Part shown: piece by piece, positions 9,607 to 17,929 of the stretch
Position numbering within the stretch: the first letter of the stretch is position 1
Layout of the letters: the number at the start of each line of letters is the position of its first letter
NCBI GenBank assembly: GCA_016793355.1
Contig: JAEUMG010000391.1
Location: forward strand, 1 to 50,428
DNA from: Hyphomicrobiales bacterium
GTDB taxonomy: Bacteria; Pseudomonadota; Alphaproteobacteria; Rhizobiales; Aestuariivirgaceae
Reading direction: 5' to 3'
Length of the DNA: 50,428 nt
Notes under the pieces: model-generated
Seen by the model: the letters and a program-made list of their open reading frames with translations, nothing else
Database searches by the model: none
Told to the model about the DNA's origin: nothing
Program-made: the position numbers and the translations under genes

Positions 9607-10377
9607 ATGTCCGACTGGAGTGCCAAACAGTACCTGAAGTTCGCCGATGAGCGCACGCGCGCCGCGCGCGATCTGCTCGCGCATGTGCCGCTTGCCGATC
9701 CGCGCCTCATCTATGATCTCGGCTGCGGGCCCGGCAATTCAACGGCAATACTTGCCGAGGCCTATCCCGATGCCGAGATCATCGGCGTCGACAATTCGCC
9801 CGACATGCTGTCGGCGGCGCGGGCAGCGCTGCCCGGCCGGCAGTTCATCGAAGGCGACCTGTCCATCTGGCGCACCGACCGGCGCGCCGATCTCGTCTTC
9901 GCCAATGCCGTCTTCCAGTGGGTGCCGGGCCATGTCGGCGTATTGCGCGAATTCGTCGAGGACCTGAAAGAGGGCGGCGTGCTCGCCGTTCAGATGCCGC
10001 ACAATCTGGACGAGCCCTCGCATCGTCTCATGCGCGAGACGGCGGCCGAGGGACCGTGGTCGTCAGAGCTCGCCGATGCCGCCAAGGCGCGGGACATCCT
10101 GCGGCCGGCCATGGCCTATTACGAGGCCCTGAAGCCAGTCGCTAAGCGTGTCGATATCTGGGAGACCGCCTATTACCATCCGCTCGATGGCGCGCCGGCG
10201 ATCATGGAATGGCTGAAGGGGACAGGGCTCAGGCCGTTTCTCGATCCGCTGGATGCGAAGGAGAAGGCGGCGTTTCTGGCGCTGTATGAAAGCAAGGTCG
10301 CCGCGGCCTATCCCAGGGCAGGCGACGGGAAGTCGCTCTTGCGCTTCCCGCGCCTGTTCATCGTCGCGCAGCGGTAG
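9607..10377 (+). CDS. tam: Trans-aconitate 2-methyltransferase
   Basis: This 256-residue cytosolic SAM-dependent methyltransferase esterifies trans-aconitate, which forms spontaneously from the citrate-cycle intermediate cis-aconitate and inhibits aconitase. The N-terminus WSAKQYLKFADERTRAARDL and the SAM-binding loop YDLGCGPGNST are characteristic of Tam. IGVDNSPDML supplies the acidic ribose-binding residue, and FANAVFQWVPGH is the conserved family stretch. Length matches Tam (about 250-260). The gene may be cotranscribed with the small coiled-coil gene upstream. Confidence 0.95.
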   Translation: MSDWSAKQYLKFADERTRAARDLLAHVPLADPRLIYDLGCGPGNSTAILAEAYPDAEIIGVDNSPDMLSAARAALPGRQFIEGDLSIWRTDRRADLVFANAVFQWVPGHVGVLREFVEDLKEGGVLAVQMPHNLDEPSHRLMRETAAEGPWSSELADAAKARDILRPAMAYYEALKPVAKRVDIWETAYYHPLDGAPAIMEWLKGTGLRPFLDPLDAKEKAAFLALYESKVAAAYPRAGDGKSLLRFPRLFIVAQR

Positions 10378-10392
10378 CGCGAAACGAGACCC

Positions 10393-10492
10393 TTATCCTT
10401 CGAGGCATCGCTGCGCGATGCACCTCAGGACGAGGGGGCTTGTGATGGCCCCATGGTGAGGTGGCGGCGCAGCCGCCCTCGAACCATGAGGC
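10393..10492. repeat. Palindromic intergenic repeat (CCTTCGAGGC...CCTCAGGA)
   Basis: The first part reads ATCCTTCGAGGC, GCTGCGC, CACCTCAGGACGAGG. The second part contains CCATGGTGAGG and TCGAACCATGAGG, which can pair. The core CCTTCGAGG...CACCTCAGGA unit recurs at 28733-28773 in this window. It lies between convergent genes (tam and an MlaC-like gene), where a folded RNA could act as a transcript end. Confidence 0.7.
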
Positions 10493-10500
10493 CCAACAGT

Positions 10501-11052
10501 CTAATCGATCATCTCGAAGATCGCCTGGATATTGCCGCCGCTATTGCGGATGATGCGCACGAACTTGCTGCGCATCTGCACGGCGAGCCAGATGCCGCCC
10601 GATCCGACGTCGCGGATCTTGCCGCCCGACACCCGCCAGCTGATCTCACGCTCGCCATTGCTGGTCTTGATGATCCCGTCCGAGCAGGAGACGACCTTGA
10701 GATTCGTCTGCACGATGCGATGGGCATGCTTTTTCATGAAGCGGCCCATATAGGCGCGCGTCTGGTTGAGATAGGAGGCCTTAAGCGACTCCGGAAGGTT
10801 CTTGCGATAGGGTCCGAGCGCATAGAGAGCCAGCGCATTGGCGTCGGCATAGCGCCCGATGGCAGCCGAAAAGGCAGCCGCGCTGTTGGTGCGCTTGGCA
10901 TCGGCAAAGGACGCAGCGGCCGACTTGACGAGGTTTTCGCCCGGGCATGACGCCGCCTGCGCAGTGCCGACCGGAGCGAGCAGGGCGATGAACCACACAA
11001 ATCCGGAAAGGAACAGTCGAGAAAGCTGCGGGCCGCGGGCTGTTGCGGTCAT
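10501..11052 (-). CDS. MlaC-like periplasmic phospholipid-binding protein, isolated paralogue
   Basis: This 183-residue protein has a signal peptide ending near GTAQAAS. It belongs to the MlaC/Ttg2D family of periplasmic lipid carriers. Shared family features are FSAAIGRYADANALALYALG, PYRKNLP, and the closing block ISWRVSGGKIRDVGSGGIWL followed by GGNIQAIFEMI. The start at 11052 was chosen because the signal peptide then has normal length; translation could begin 18 codons earlier. Three further paralogues lie at 17334-19220. No mlaFED transporter genes are beside it. It differs from the other three in having cysteines (CPGEN and VVSCSDG) that could form a disulfide. Confidence 0.8.
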   Translation of the reverse strand: MTATARGPQLSRLFLSGFVWFIALLAPVGTAQAASCPGENLVKSAAASFADAKRTNSAAAFSAAIGRYADANALALYALGPYRKNLPESLKASYLNQTRAYMGRFMKKHAHRIVQTNLKVVSCSDGIIKTSNGEREISWRVSGGKIRDVGSGGIWLAVQMRSKFVRIIRNSGGNIQAIFEMID

Positions 11053-11109
11053 GGGCGATCCTGATTGTCGATGCTTGCACGGGAATCGGGCAAGCTGTCG
11101 CAGCATATC

Positions 11110-12072
11110 TTAATCCCGATCCGGTTTTTTTGAACCTTTGATTTTTGCGGTTCTCAGATGAAGGTCGCGCCCGGGCCCGTCCACGTCGCCCCGCTGGGCG
11201 AGATCGAAGGTGCGTTTGCGCAGTTCCTGCACGAGCGCGGTGCGATCCTCCAGATGCGCGATTTCGTCAAAGGGGATCGGGCGGCCGATACGAACCTTCA
11301 GTGCCGTGCCGATCCGCCGGGCGGTCTCTCGAAAGACCAGCGACAGGCGCAAGGTAAGGCTCATGTGGCTGGCGAGCTGGAACAGGCGGCTGTTCTGGCC
11401 GACGAAGTAAACCGGCACGACGGTGGCGCGCGGCGGCCGGATCAGCTTCGCGGTGAAGGGCGCCCAGGGCAGATCGACGGCCGGTCCCTTCAGCGGCCGC
11501 TCGGTGGTGGAGACGCCGCCGCCCGGGAAAATCCCGATGGCGTGGCCTTCGCGCAACCAGGACTGCGCGGCGAGCCGCGATCTCACATTGGTCTCGCGGG
11601 CTTCGCGGGTCTCGGAAAAATCGACAGGCAGCAGGTTCCCGCGGGCATCGGGCGCCTGGCAAAGCACGGAATTCGCCAGAACCTTGGTGTCGGGCCTGAC
11701 TTTCAGCGCAAGCCAGGTCAGGATGATGCCGTCGAGCACGCCATAGGGATGATTGGATATGAAAACGACCGGCCCGTCCTTCGGCGTACAGGCGAGCGCT
11801 GCCGCGTCAAACTGGACATCGACGCGCAACAGCCTGACCGCGGCATCGAAGAAATTCTCGCCGCCCTTCACGCTCTCCTGGTGTTCTTCATAAAGCTTCT
11901 TGAGCTTGCGCTGACCGCCGATCTTCTCGATTGCCTGGATAACGGCGCGCTGGATCAAGGGCTGGTCGGCCGTCGAATAGCTGAAGCGAACGGATTTGCC
12001 CTTGCTCTTGGCCTGGTCAGCCGGGGGTCTTCTGGGCATTGCTGGTCCACGAGGGAGAGGAATTCTCACCAT
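11110..12072 (-). CDS. Lysophospholipid acyltransferase (PlsC-like)
   Basis: This protein of about 320 residues belongs to the glycerolipid acyltransferase superfamily. The catalytic block is VVFISNHPYGVLDG, with His and Asp separated by five residues, the spacing seen in the HPFGxLDG subfamily. The second block FPGGGVSTTE corresponds to the FPEG-type substrate-binding motif. A further block ATVVPVYFVGQNS is typical of motif IV. It probably adds an acyl chain to a lysophospholipid or related acceptor at the inner membrane; the acceptor is not known. The start is ATG 12072, with GTG 12084 also open. It shares its strand with the downstream MlaC-like gene, 57 bases apart, which suggests a shared envelope-lipid role. 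Confidence 0.85.
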   Translation of the reverse strand: MVRIPLPRGPAMPRRPPADQAKSKGKSVRFSYSTADQPLIQRAVIQAIEKIGGQRKLKKLYEEHQESVKGGENFFDAAVRLLRVDVQFDAAALACTPKDGPVVFISNHPYGVLDGIILTWLALKVRPDTKVLANSVLCQAPDARGNLLPVDFSETREARETNVRSRLAAQSWLREGHAIGIFPGGGVSTTERPLKGPAVDLPWAPFTAKLIRPPRATVVPVYFVGQNSRLFQLASHMSLTLRLSLVFRETARRIGTALKVRIGRPIPFDEIAHLEDRTALVQELRKRTFDLAQRGDVDGPGRDLHLRTAKIKGSKKPDRD

Positions 12073-12159
12073 CTGGCATTCCACTTCTGAAGGCGCCGCG
12101 CAAGGGGATTCGCGGGCAGGCGCGGACTGGGCTAGTTTCGCCGCCCCAGGGAGGAACAG

Positions 12160-12795
12160 ATGTACAAGCTTTATGCGCGCCCGGGTTCCGGTTCGTTCAT
12201 TGTCGAGGCCATTATGGCCGAGGCGGGGGTCCCGCTTGAAATCCAGGACGTCGAACGCCTGCCGGGGCGCATCCCGCCCGACTATCTCGTGAAGCTCAAT
12301 CCGCTTGGCCAGATTCCGACACTGATCCTGCCCAATGGCGAGGTGATGACGGAGACGGCGGCGATCACGATTTATCTTTGCGACCTCTATCCCAAGGCAG
12401 AGCTGGCGCCGGCGGCGGATTCACCGCTGCGCGCGGCCTATCTCAGATGGCTGCTCTACATGGCGACCACGATCTACATGAGCGATCTTCGCGCCATCTA
12501 TTGCGAGCGCTACACCGACGATCCAAACGGCGTCGAGGCGGTCAAGTCTTCGGCGCTGAAGCAGAGAAACCGGCAATGGGACATTCTCGAAGCCGAGCTT
12601 GGCGACAAGCCCTATCTGCTGGGCGGCAAGTTCAGCGTGCTCGACATCTATGCCGTGATGCTCGCGGGCTGGAACAGGGATTCGCGCGAGTTCCTTGCAA
12701 AGCGTCCGACGCTTCGCGCGCTTTACGAGCGGGTCAGGGCCCGGCCCAAGCTCACGCCGGTGTTCAAACGCAACACCATGGACGCATTGACCTAG
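12160..12795 (+). CDS. Glutathione S-transferase family protein
   Basis: This 211-residue cytosolic protein has an N-terminal thioredoxin-like domain (MYKLYARPGSGSFIVEAIMA). The glutathione-binding segment NPLGQIPTLIL carries the conserved cis-Pro, and GEVMTETAAI follows. The helical C-terminal domain has the FSVLDIYAVML N-capping motif. The Ser in PGSGS is a candidate catalytic residue, as in beta/theta-like bacterial GSTs. The substrate cannot be read from sequence. It is followed 22 bases later by the CHAT-domain gene, which may share its transcript. Confidence 0.92.
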   Translation: MYKLYARPGSGSFIVEAIMAEAGVPLEIQDVERLPGRIPPDYLVKLNPLGQIPTLILPNGEVMTETAAITIYLCDLYPKAELAPAADSPLRAAYLRWLLYMATTIYMSDLRAIYCERYTDDPNGVEAVKSSALKQRNRQWDILEAELGDKPYLLGGKFSVLDIYAVMLAGWNRDSREFLAKRPTLRALYERVRARPKLTPVFKRNTMDALT

Positions 12796-12817
12796 GTATT
12801 GTCGTGGCGGGGGGACC

Positions 12818-14179
12818 ATGAATCTCATGGCGGTGGCCCTGATTGCGATTGCGCTCTGGTGCGCAATCTCGAATGCGCATGCCGCCTACCCGGAGCGGAC
12901 CTGCGACCCCGACGCCAAATACGCTCTCGCGGCGGCGGCCGAGTTTCACGAACTTGCAGAGCGCGAATTGTATCAGGCCCGCGGTATCGACAGGGAAGAC
13001 CAGGTCGCCGCCGAGCTGGATCGTCTCGCGCGTCTCTACGTCCTGGCGCGCGCCCGTTCGGCGCTTGTCATCTACGCGTGGAATGACACCGACTTCTGCC
13101 TCTTCCTGTGGCTCAATCGCGGGCCTTCGACGCCATTCAACGGGCTTCGGCGGATGCAAGAGGCCGGCGACATCGACCACAGCGTGTTCCACAATTTCGT
13201 GCGTCTGCCTGGAGCCCGGCGTGGACTGCTCGAGAATATCGATGCGCTTCGCGACACGATCTTTGCCTGGACATCGGGCTCGGCGCGAAGTCCCAGGAAG
13301 CGGGGCGTGCTCGTCGCCGAAGCGCCGGTCGCGCCGGGCCAATCGCTCGCACAGGCGTCCCACGACGTGGCCCGAACCTTGTTCCCGCCTGACATCAAGG
13401 CGGAGCTGGCGGATGCCGCTGGCCTGACGATCGTTCCGGTCGGGCCGATTTCAACCGTTCCCCTTGCCATGCTCGAACCGCTCGATGACGGCCGCGCGGC
13501 GATCGAACTCTTCACCATCAATATCATCTCCAAACTCGACGATCTGAAGTCCATCGGGTTTGGCTGGGCTCCCGGTTTCTCTGCACCGCTCATCTTCGGA
13601 AATCCTGTGACCCACGATGCGGAGTGGGAGTTTCCCGAATTGCCCGGTGCGGAGCGCGAGGCCCGCCTGGCCCATGCGCTCTTCGGAGGCAGGCTGGCGA
13701 TGGGCGAGGAGGCCACGGTGGAGCTGTTCGGGAAGGCAGCTCCCGGCGCCGATCTCATCATCATCGCCGCGCATGGAATCGCCGATGCGGAAAATCCGAT
13801 CGAAAAGAGCTTTCTGGCCTTGAGCGACGGCCGGCTGACACCGCGAAAGATACAGGCTCAGCCCTATCGAGGCACGCCGATCGTCGTGCTCAGCGCCTGC
13901 CAGAGCGGGCTCGGGCGCGCGATGGATGCGGGAATCATGGGCATTGCGCGGTCCTTCCAGGTGATGGGCGCGGCCAATACGATCATGAGCCTGTGGAACG
14001 TGGATGACGAAGCGACCATGTTCCTGATGAGCGGGTTCTACCGAAGGCTTGCCGATTTGGGGCCGAACTCCGCGCTGCGGCAAGCCATCCTCGACACGCG
14101 GCAACGCTATCCCGAGCCTGCGAAATGGGCGGCGTTTCTGGTCTTCGGAAATCCGGTCGTCCCGCCGGACCCGCGGTAA
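12818..14179 (+). CDS. Exported CHAT-domain (caspase-like) protein
   Basis: This 453-residue protein begins with a signal peptide (MNLMAVALIAIALWCAISNA, then HAA). A helical region (about 25-130) precedes a C-terminal CHAT domain. The caspase-type dyad is intact: His319 in IIIAAHGIAD and Cys361 in LSACQSGLG. The family blocks GPISTVPLAML, GFGWAPGFSAPLIFGNP, GIARSFQVMGA and SLWNVDD are all present. CHAT proteins are cysteine peptidases of clan CD, usually cytosolic and linked to TPRs or defence systems. An exported one would act in the periplasm or outside the cell. No obvious substrate or partner gene is adjacent. Protease activity is inferred from the dyad only. Confidence 0.85.
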   Translation: MNLMAVALIAIALWCAISNAHAAYPERTCDPDAKYALAAAAEFHELAERELYQARGIDREDQVAAELDRLARLYVLARARSALVIYAWNDTDFCLFLWLNRGPSTPFNGLRRMQEAGDIDHSVFHNFVRLPGARRGLLENIDALRDTIFAWTSGSARSPRKRGVLVAEAPVAPGQSLAQASHDVARTLFPPDIKAELADAAGLTIVPVGPISTVPLAMLEPLDDGRAAIELFTINIISKLDDLKSIGFGWAPGFSAPLIFGNPVTHDAEWEFPELPGAEREARLAHALFGGRLAMGEEATVELFGKAAPGADLIIIAAHGIADAENPIEKSFLALSDGRLTPRKIQAQPYRGTPIVVLSACQSGLGRAMDAGIMGIARSFQVMGAANTIMSLWNVDDEATMFLMSGFYRRLADLGPNSALRQAILDTRQRYPEPAKWAAFLVFGNPVVPPDPR

Positions 14180-14180
14180 G

Positions 14181-15053
14181 TCATGCCGCGGCGGCCAGCC
14201 CCAGATCCAAGGTCCGGCAGATTGCGTAAACGAGGTCGGCGCGATTCAATGTGTAGAAATGGAAGGAATTGACGCCTTCGCGGCGCAATTCCGTCACCTG
14301 GTTGGCGGCGACGACCGCGGCGACGAGATTGCGCGTCTCGGGATCCTCGTCGAGGCCCTCGAAGCGTGCTGCCATCGCCTTTGGGATGGTGGCGCCGCAT
14401 TTGAAGGCAAATTCCCTGACGCGGGCGAAATTGGTGACGGGAAGTATGCCCGGCACAAGTTCAATGTCGATGCCGCGTGCGAAGACCCGGTCGCGAAAGC
14501 GCAAGAACGCTGCCGTGTTGAAAAAGAACTGCGAGATGGCGCGGCCGGCGCCATGCTCCGCCTTGTCCGCCATGAAGGCAAGGTCCTCTTCGATCGAGAC
14601 CGATTCGGGATGGCGCTCGGGATAGGCGGCGACGCTGATCTCGAAGGGAGCGATCTCGCGGATACCGCGGACGAGGTCGGCGGCATTGCGATAACCTTCC
14701 GGATGCGGGGTGAAGCGGCCTCCGACGCCGCCGGGCGGATCGCCCCTGAGCGCGACGATGTGACGGACGCCGGCCGACCAGTAATCTCTTACGACCGCGT
14801 CCACCTCGGCGCGGCTTGCGCCCACGCAGGTGAGATGGGCGGCCGGTGCCAGGGTCGTTTCATCGCGAATTCGGCGCACCGTATCGATGGTGCGCTCGCG
14901 GGTGGTTCCGCCGGCGCCATAGGTCACCGAGACGAAACGCGGAGCAACGGTTTCGAGCTTGCGGATGGTGCGCCAGAATCCATCGCCCGATTCGCCGGGC
15001 TTCGGCGGAAAGAACTCGAAGGAGACGGCCAGTCCATTGGTTGGTTCAGTCAC
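14181..15053 (-). CDS. metF: Methylenetetrahydrofolate reductase
   Basis: This 290-residue cytosolic flavoprotein reduces 5,10-methylene-THF to 5-methyl-THF, the methyl donor for methionine synthesis. The N-terminal SFEFFPPKPGES with its conserved Glu is the family hallmark. VSVTYGAGGTTRERT, HLTCVGASRAEV, GVRHIVALRGDPP and FFFNTAAF complete the barrel. Length matches bacterial MetF (about 290-300). It starts 2 bases after the ArsR-methyltransferase gene and is surely in its operon. It ends 1 base from the convergent CHAT gene. No metH is adjacent. Confidence 0.97.
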   Translation of the reverse strand: MTEPTNGLAVSFEFFPPKPGESGDGFWRTIRKLETVAPRFVSVTYGAGGTTRERTIDTVRRIRDETTLAPAAHLTCVGASRAEVDAVVRDYWSAGVRHIVALRGDPPGGVGGRFTPHPEGYRNAADLVRGIREIAPFEISVAAYPERHPESVSIEEDLAFMADKAEHGAGRAISQFFFNTAAFLRFRDRVFARGIDIELVPGILPVTNFARVREFAFKCGATIPKAMAARFEGLDEDPETRNLVAAVVAANQVTELRREGVNSFHFYTLNRADLVYAICRTLDLGLAAAA

Positions 15054-15055
15054 CG

Positions 15056-16048
15056 TTATTCGCTCCGCGCGGCGGTCTGTGTCACGGCATGCCCGGCTGC
15101 CTCGCCCGGCGCCCGTGCCAGCCAGATCGAAACGGTGAGGCCCTCTTCGCCGTTTCGCCAGGGCGGCGGCAGGACCTCCTGCGACATGAGATCGAGCCCG
15201 GCGCGGCGCAACCAGCCGATCATCTGCTCGCCGGCGATCCCCAGGCGCCGATGCGCCTGTTCCTCACGCAATTGTTCAAGCTCGTGCGGCGCAAAATCAA
15301 CGATCAGCAGACGGCCGCCCGGCTTCAGGACACGGGCGGCCTCGGCAAGAGCGCGGCCCGGTTCATCAAGATAGTGGAGCACCTGATGGATGGTGACAAA
15401 ATCCGCATAATCATTCGGGAAGGGCAGGGCGAAAATATCGCCGTGGCGCATCTGGAGATGGCGCATCCGCGCATCTTCGATCGCGGCGCGCGCGATGGCC
15501 AGCATTTCGCGGCTCGAATCGATGCCGATGCCCTGCGCCGTCTGCGGTGCGAAAAGCCTCAGGACGCGTCCCGTCCCGGTGCCGAGGTCGAGATGGGTGC
15601 CAAACGGTCCCGGGCCGGCGAGTCGCTGCATCGCGACCTCGACCTCCTCTTCGCGAATATGGAGTGAGCGCAGCGTCTCCCAGTTCGCGGCATTGATCCT
15701 GAAAAATTCGGCGGCGCGCTCGGTGCGGGCCTGACGCACCTCTTCGAGGCGGGCCGCGTCGGCCGACAGGGTCGAATCGCCGGCAGGCAGCAGTTCGGCA
15801 ATGGTCCGTGCCAGCGCGCCGCCGGCGCCTTCGTCGCGCAGGCGGAAGAGTACCCAGCTGCCTTCCTTGTGGCGGTTCAGGAGACCTGATTCGGTCATGA
15901 GCTTCAGATGGCGGCTGATGCGCGGCTGGCTTTGGCCAAGGATCTGGGTCAGCTCGCTGACGTTGAATTCTCCGTGCGAGAGAACGAAAACGATGCGCAG
16001 ACGTGTCGTTTCAGCGATTCCGCGAAGCCCGGCGAGCAGCTCGTCCAT
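15056..16048 (-). CDS. ArsR-family regulator fused to a SAM-dependent methyltransferase domain
   Basis: This 330-residue protein has an N-terminal winged helix (about 1-90). It contains LAGLRGIAETTRLRIVFVLS and the recognition region SELTQILGQSQPRISRHLKL. No metal-binding cysteine cluster is seen. Residues about 130-300 form a class I methyltransferase fold with HLDLGTGTGRVL and GIGIDSSREML. The fusion is widespread in alphaproteobacteria, often directly before metF or metH. It is therefore likely to control methionine or SAM metabolism by sensing SAM or S-adenosylhomocysteine, though true catalysis is not excluded. A palindromic AT-rich site lies 29 bases upstream of its start. Confidence 0.9.
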   Translation of the reverse strand: MDELLAGLRGIAETTRLRIVFVLSHGEFNVSELTQILGQSQPRISRHLKLMTESGLLNRHKEGSWVLFRLRDEGAGGALARTIAELLPAGDSTLSADAARLEEVRQARTERAAEFFRINAANWETLRSLHIREEEVEVAMQRLAGPGPFGTHLDLGTGTGRVLRLFAPQTAQGIGIDSSREMLAIARAAIEDARMRHLQMRHGDIFALPFPNDYADFVTIHQVLHYLDEPGRALAEAARVLKPGGRLLIVDFAPHELEQLREEQAHRRLGIAGEQMIGWLRRAGLDLMSQEVLPPPWRNGEEGLTVSIWLARAPGEAAGHAVTQTAARSE

Positions 16049-16076
16049 GCGCTTGATAACTCCTCAAGACTATGCT

Positions 16077-16096
16077 CATATAAACATATCTTTATG
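16077..16096. promoter_or_regulatory. Candidate ArsR-type operator upstream of the ArsR-metF operon
   Basis: The sequence CATATAAACATATCTTTATG is an imperfect palindrome with 7 of 10 pairs matching. It sits in the AT-rich gap between this operon and the divergent mlaA gene. ArsR-family dimers bind such AT-rich inverted repeats, and autoregulation from this position is typical. Assignment is by position and symmetry only. Confidence 0.4.
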
Positions 16097-16224
16097 TCCT
16101 CGGCAAATATTTGCAGGCCTTAACCAAAAAAAAGTCCAAGTCAGTCAGCATTTCAGGGGGAAGCCGGGTGGCGGCGCGACTGTGTGCATGCCATAATGCA
16201 CCTTAACCCTCATATGGAGAGTGA

Positions 16225-17304
16225 ATGCCTCGCCTTGTCGGCAAATTCCGGTTCCGAGCAGTGGCGCGCCAACTAGCGTTAGGCGCTGCCGTGCTTGCGG
16301 TGGCGAGCTTTGCCGTTACGGCCGAGGCCGGAACCCGCCGGGACGACCAGACGTTAGCGGAGATTCAGGTCAGCAAGGCGATGCGGGCCGCGCGGCTTGC
16401 TGCCGAGTCCGAAGCCCGCGCCAGCGCGCCGATCGTCATCACGCCGGCGAGTACGACCCCGGATGCCGAGCCGATCGAGACTGACGCAACCGCGACGAAG
16501 AAGAAGACCACCGACACGGCCGGCGCAACGTCGGGCGATGGCGTCGACGATTTCCCCAGTGTGAATCCGGATGCGCCGATCGATGACATCCAGGTTCCCG
16601 CCGACCTCACCGAAGACGTCGACGATCCGCTGGAACCCGTTAATCGCCTCTTTTTCGGGCTGAACGAGGGCCTTGATTTTCTCGTCCTCCGGCCGGTTGC
16701 CATCGTCTATCGGACCGTTGTTCCGAAGCCGGTCAGAATTGGCGTCGGCAATGCCCTTCGCAATGCTGCGAGTCCGGTGATACTCGCCAATGACATTCTG
16801 CAGGGCGCCGACGGGAAGCGTGTCGAGGCGACCATGGTGCGCTTCATGCTGAATTCGACCATTGGCGTTGGCGGACTTATTGACGTCGGCAGCTATGTCG
16901 GTCTCGATTTCCATCGCGAGGACTTCGGCCAGACGCTCGCAACGTGGGGTGTCGGTCCCGGGCCGTATATGGTCGCGCCGATCCTGGGTCCGGGCAATCC
17001 GCGCGATTTTGTGGGTGTCGTTGTCGATACCGCAATCAATCCAATGACCTGGATTCTCGCCGATGAGAAATTCTGGATCAGGATGGCGCCAAGCGCCGCG
17101 GAAATGATTTCAACGCGCGAAGTCGCGCTCGACGATGTCGATGCCTTGCGCAAAACTTCGCCAGATTTCTACGTCACGGTGCGCCAGCTTTATAGCGAGA
17201 AGCGTAGGACGGATATTGCAAATGGCGATGTCGGCCTCGATCCGATACCGGGGACGACCAGCCTGCCGCCCACGCAAATGACACCGACCGTCAATCCCTT
17301 CTGA
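16225..17304 (+). CDS. mlaA: MlaA/VacJ-family outer-membrane lipid-transport protein, no lipobox
   Basis: This 359-residue protein corresponds to MlaA, which removes mislocalised phospholipid from the outer leaflet of the outer membrane. The family core begins at DDPLEPVNRLFFGLNEGLD and includes RNAASPVILANDILQG, STIGVGGLIDVG and LATWGVGPGPYMVAPILGP. It has a type I signal peptide ending near VTAEAG, and the whole protein lacks cysteine. It therefore cannot be lipidated as E. coli MlaA is. An extra stretch of about 85 acidic, Thr/Ala-rich residues separates the signal peptide from the domain. Three mlaC-like genes follow on the same strand, probably as one transcript. The gene starts 177 bases from the divergent ArsR gene. 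Confidence 0.92.
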   Translation: MPRLVGKFRFRAVARQLALGAAVLAVASFAVTAEAGTRRDDQTLAEIQVSKAMRAARLAAESEARASAPIVITPASTTPDAEPIETDATATKKKTTDTAGATSGDGVDDFPSVNPDAPIDDIQVPADLTEDVDDPLEPVNRLFFGLNEGLDFLVLRPVAIVYRTVVPKPVRIGVGNALRNAASPVILANDILQGADGKRVEATMVRFMLNSTIGVGGLIDVGSYVGLDFHREDFGQTLATWGVGPGPYMVAPILGPGNPRDFVGVVVDTAINPMTWILADEKFWIRMAPSAAEMISTREVALDDVDALRKTSPDFYVTVRQLYSEKRRTDIANGDVGLDPIPGTTSLPPTQMTPTVNPF

Positions 17305-17333
17305 TTGCGGCAAACATCGAGGCTTTGCGAGAT

Positions 17334-17897
17334 ATGTTCACACGCCGATTTTTCTTGACCGCTACGCTTTTGGCGGCAACCGGTCTGGCCAGCGGGGCGG
17401 AAGCGGCATCCCCGGCCGAGGCCTATGTCAATAGCGTCGGCAACAGCGTTCTTGCGGCGGCGCGCGCCAATTCGGTCGCGAAGTTCCGCTCCTTGCTGCG
17501 CTCCAATGCGGACATACCGGCGATAGCCCTGTTTTCACTGGGTGCCTATCGCAAGAGCCTGACCAAGAATGTTCAGGCGGAGTATTTCCGGCTTGTCGAG
17601 GACTATATCGCCAACGTCTTCGCGTCGCATGCCGCCCAACTCGCCGGCGACTCTCTCGAGGTCTTGGGCAGTTCAAGCACCGGCGACAGCGTCCTGGTAA
17701 AGAGCAAGGTGAACTATTCCGGCGGCAAGACGGTCCCGGTCACCTGGCGCATCGTGAAGCGCGGCGGCGGCTACAAGATCTTCGATGTGAATGTCGATGG
17801 AATTTGGCTCGCGACCACGCAAAAGACGAATTTCGTCACGGTCTTGAAAAAGAACAACGGCGATATAAATGCGCTACTGGCTTATCTGCGCGCCTGA
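17334..17897 (+). CDS. MlaC-like periplasmic lipid carrier, tandem paralogue 1
   Basis: This 187-residue protein has the signal peptide MFTRRFFLTATLLAATGLAS, then GAEA. Its RR may allow Tat recognition but is not a full consensus. Family features are LRSNADIPAIALFSLGAYRK, then VKSKVNYSGG, VTWRIVKRGGGYKIFDVNVDGIWLA (quoted in part) and NNGDINALLAYL. MlaC accepts phospholipid from MlaA and passes it to the inner-membrane MlaFEDB complex. The gene follows mlaA by 29 bases. ATG 17334 is preferred over TTG 17325 because the GAGG at 17319-17322 is then about 11 bases away rather than touching. Confidence 0.85.
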   Translation: MFTRRFFLTATLLAATGLASGAEAASPAEAYVNSVGNSVLAAARANSVAKFRSLLRSNADIPAIALFSLGAYRKSLTKNVQAEYFRLVEDYIANVFASHAAQLAGDSLEVLGSSSTGDSVLVKSKVNYSGGKTVPVTWRIVKRGGGYKIFDVNVDGIWLATTQKTNFVTVLKKNNGDINALLAYLRA

Positions 17898-17908
17898 CGG
17901 GCGTCGAT

Positions 17909-17918
17909 AAAGGAGGAG
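17909..17918 (+). promoter_or_regulatory. Strong ribosome-binding site fixing the start of MlaC-like paralogue 2
   Basis: AAAGGAGGAG is a near-perfect anti-SD match about 11 bases before ATG 17930. It rules out the longer open frame that begins inside the previous gene at 17804. Confidence 0.8.
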
Positions 17919-17929
17919 ACGCCCGGCGC

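Noticed and set aside
14049..15374. 441-codon plus-strand open frame across metF and the ArsR gene
   Set aside because: It is an antisense shadow of metF and the regulator, with no family resemblance.
16049..16224. SAM riboswitch before the ArsR-metF operon
   Set aside because: The leader is short and AT-rich, and I could not find a SAM-II or SAM-V core. A protein operator explains it better.
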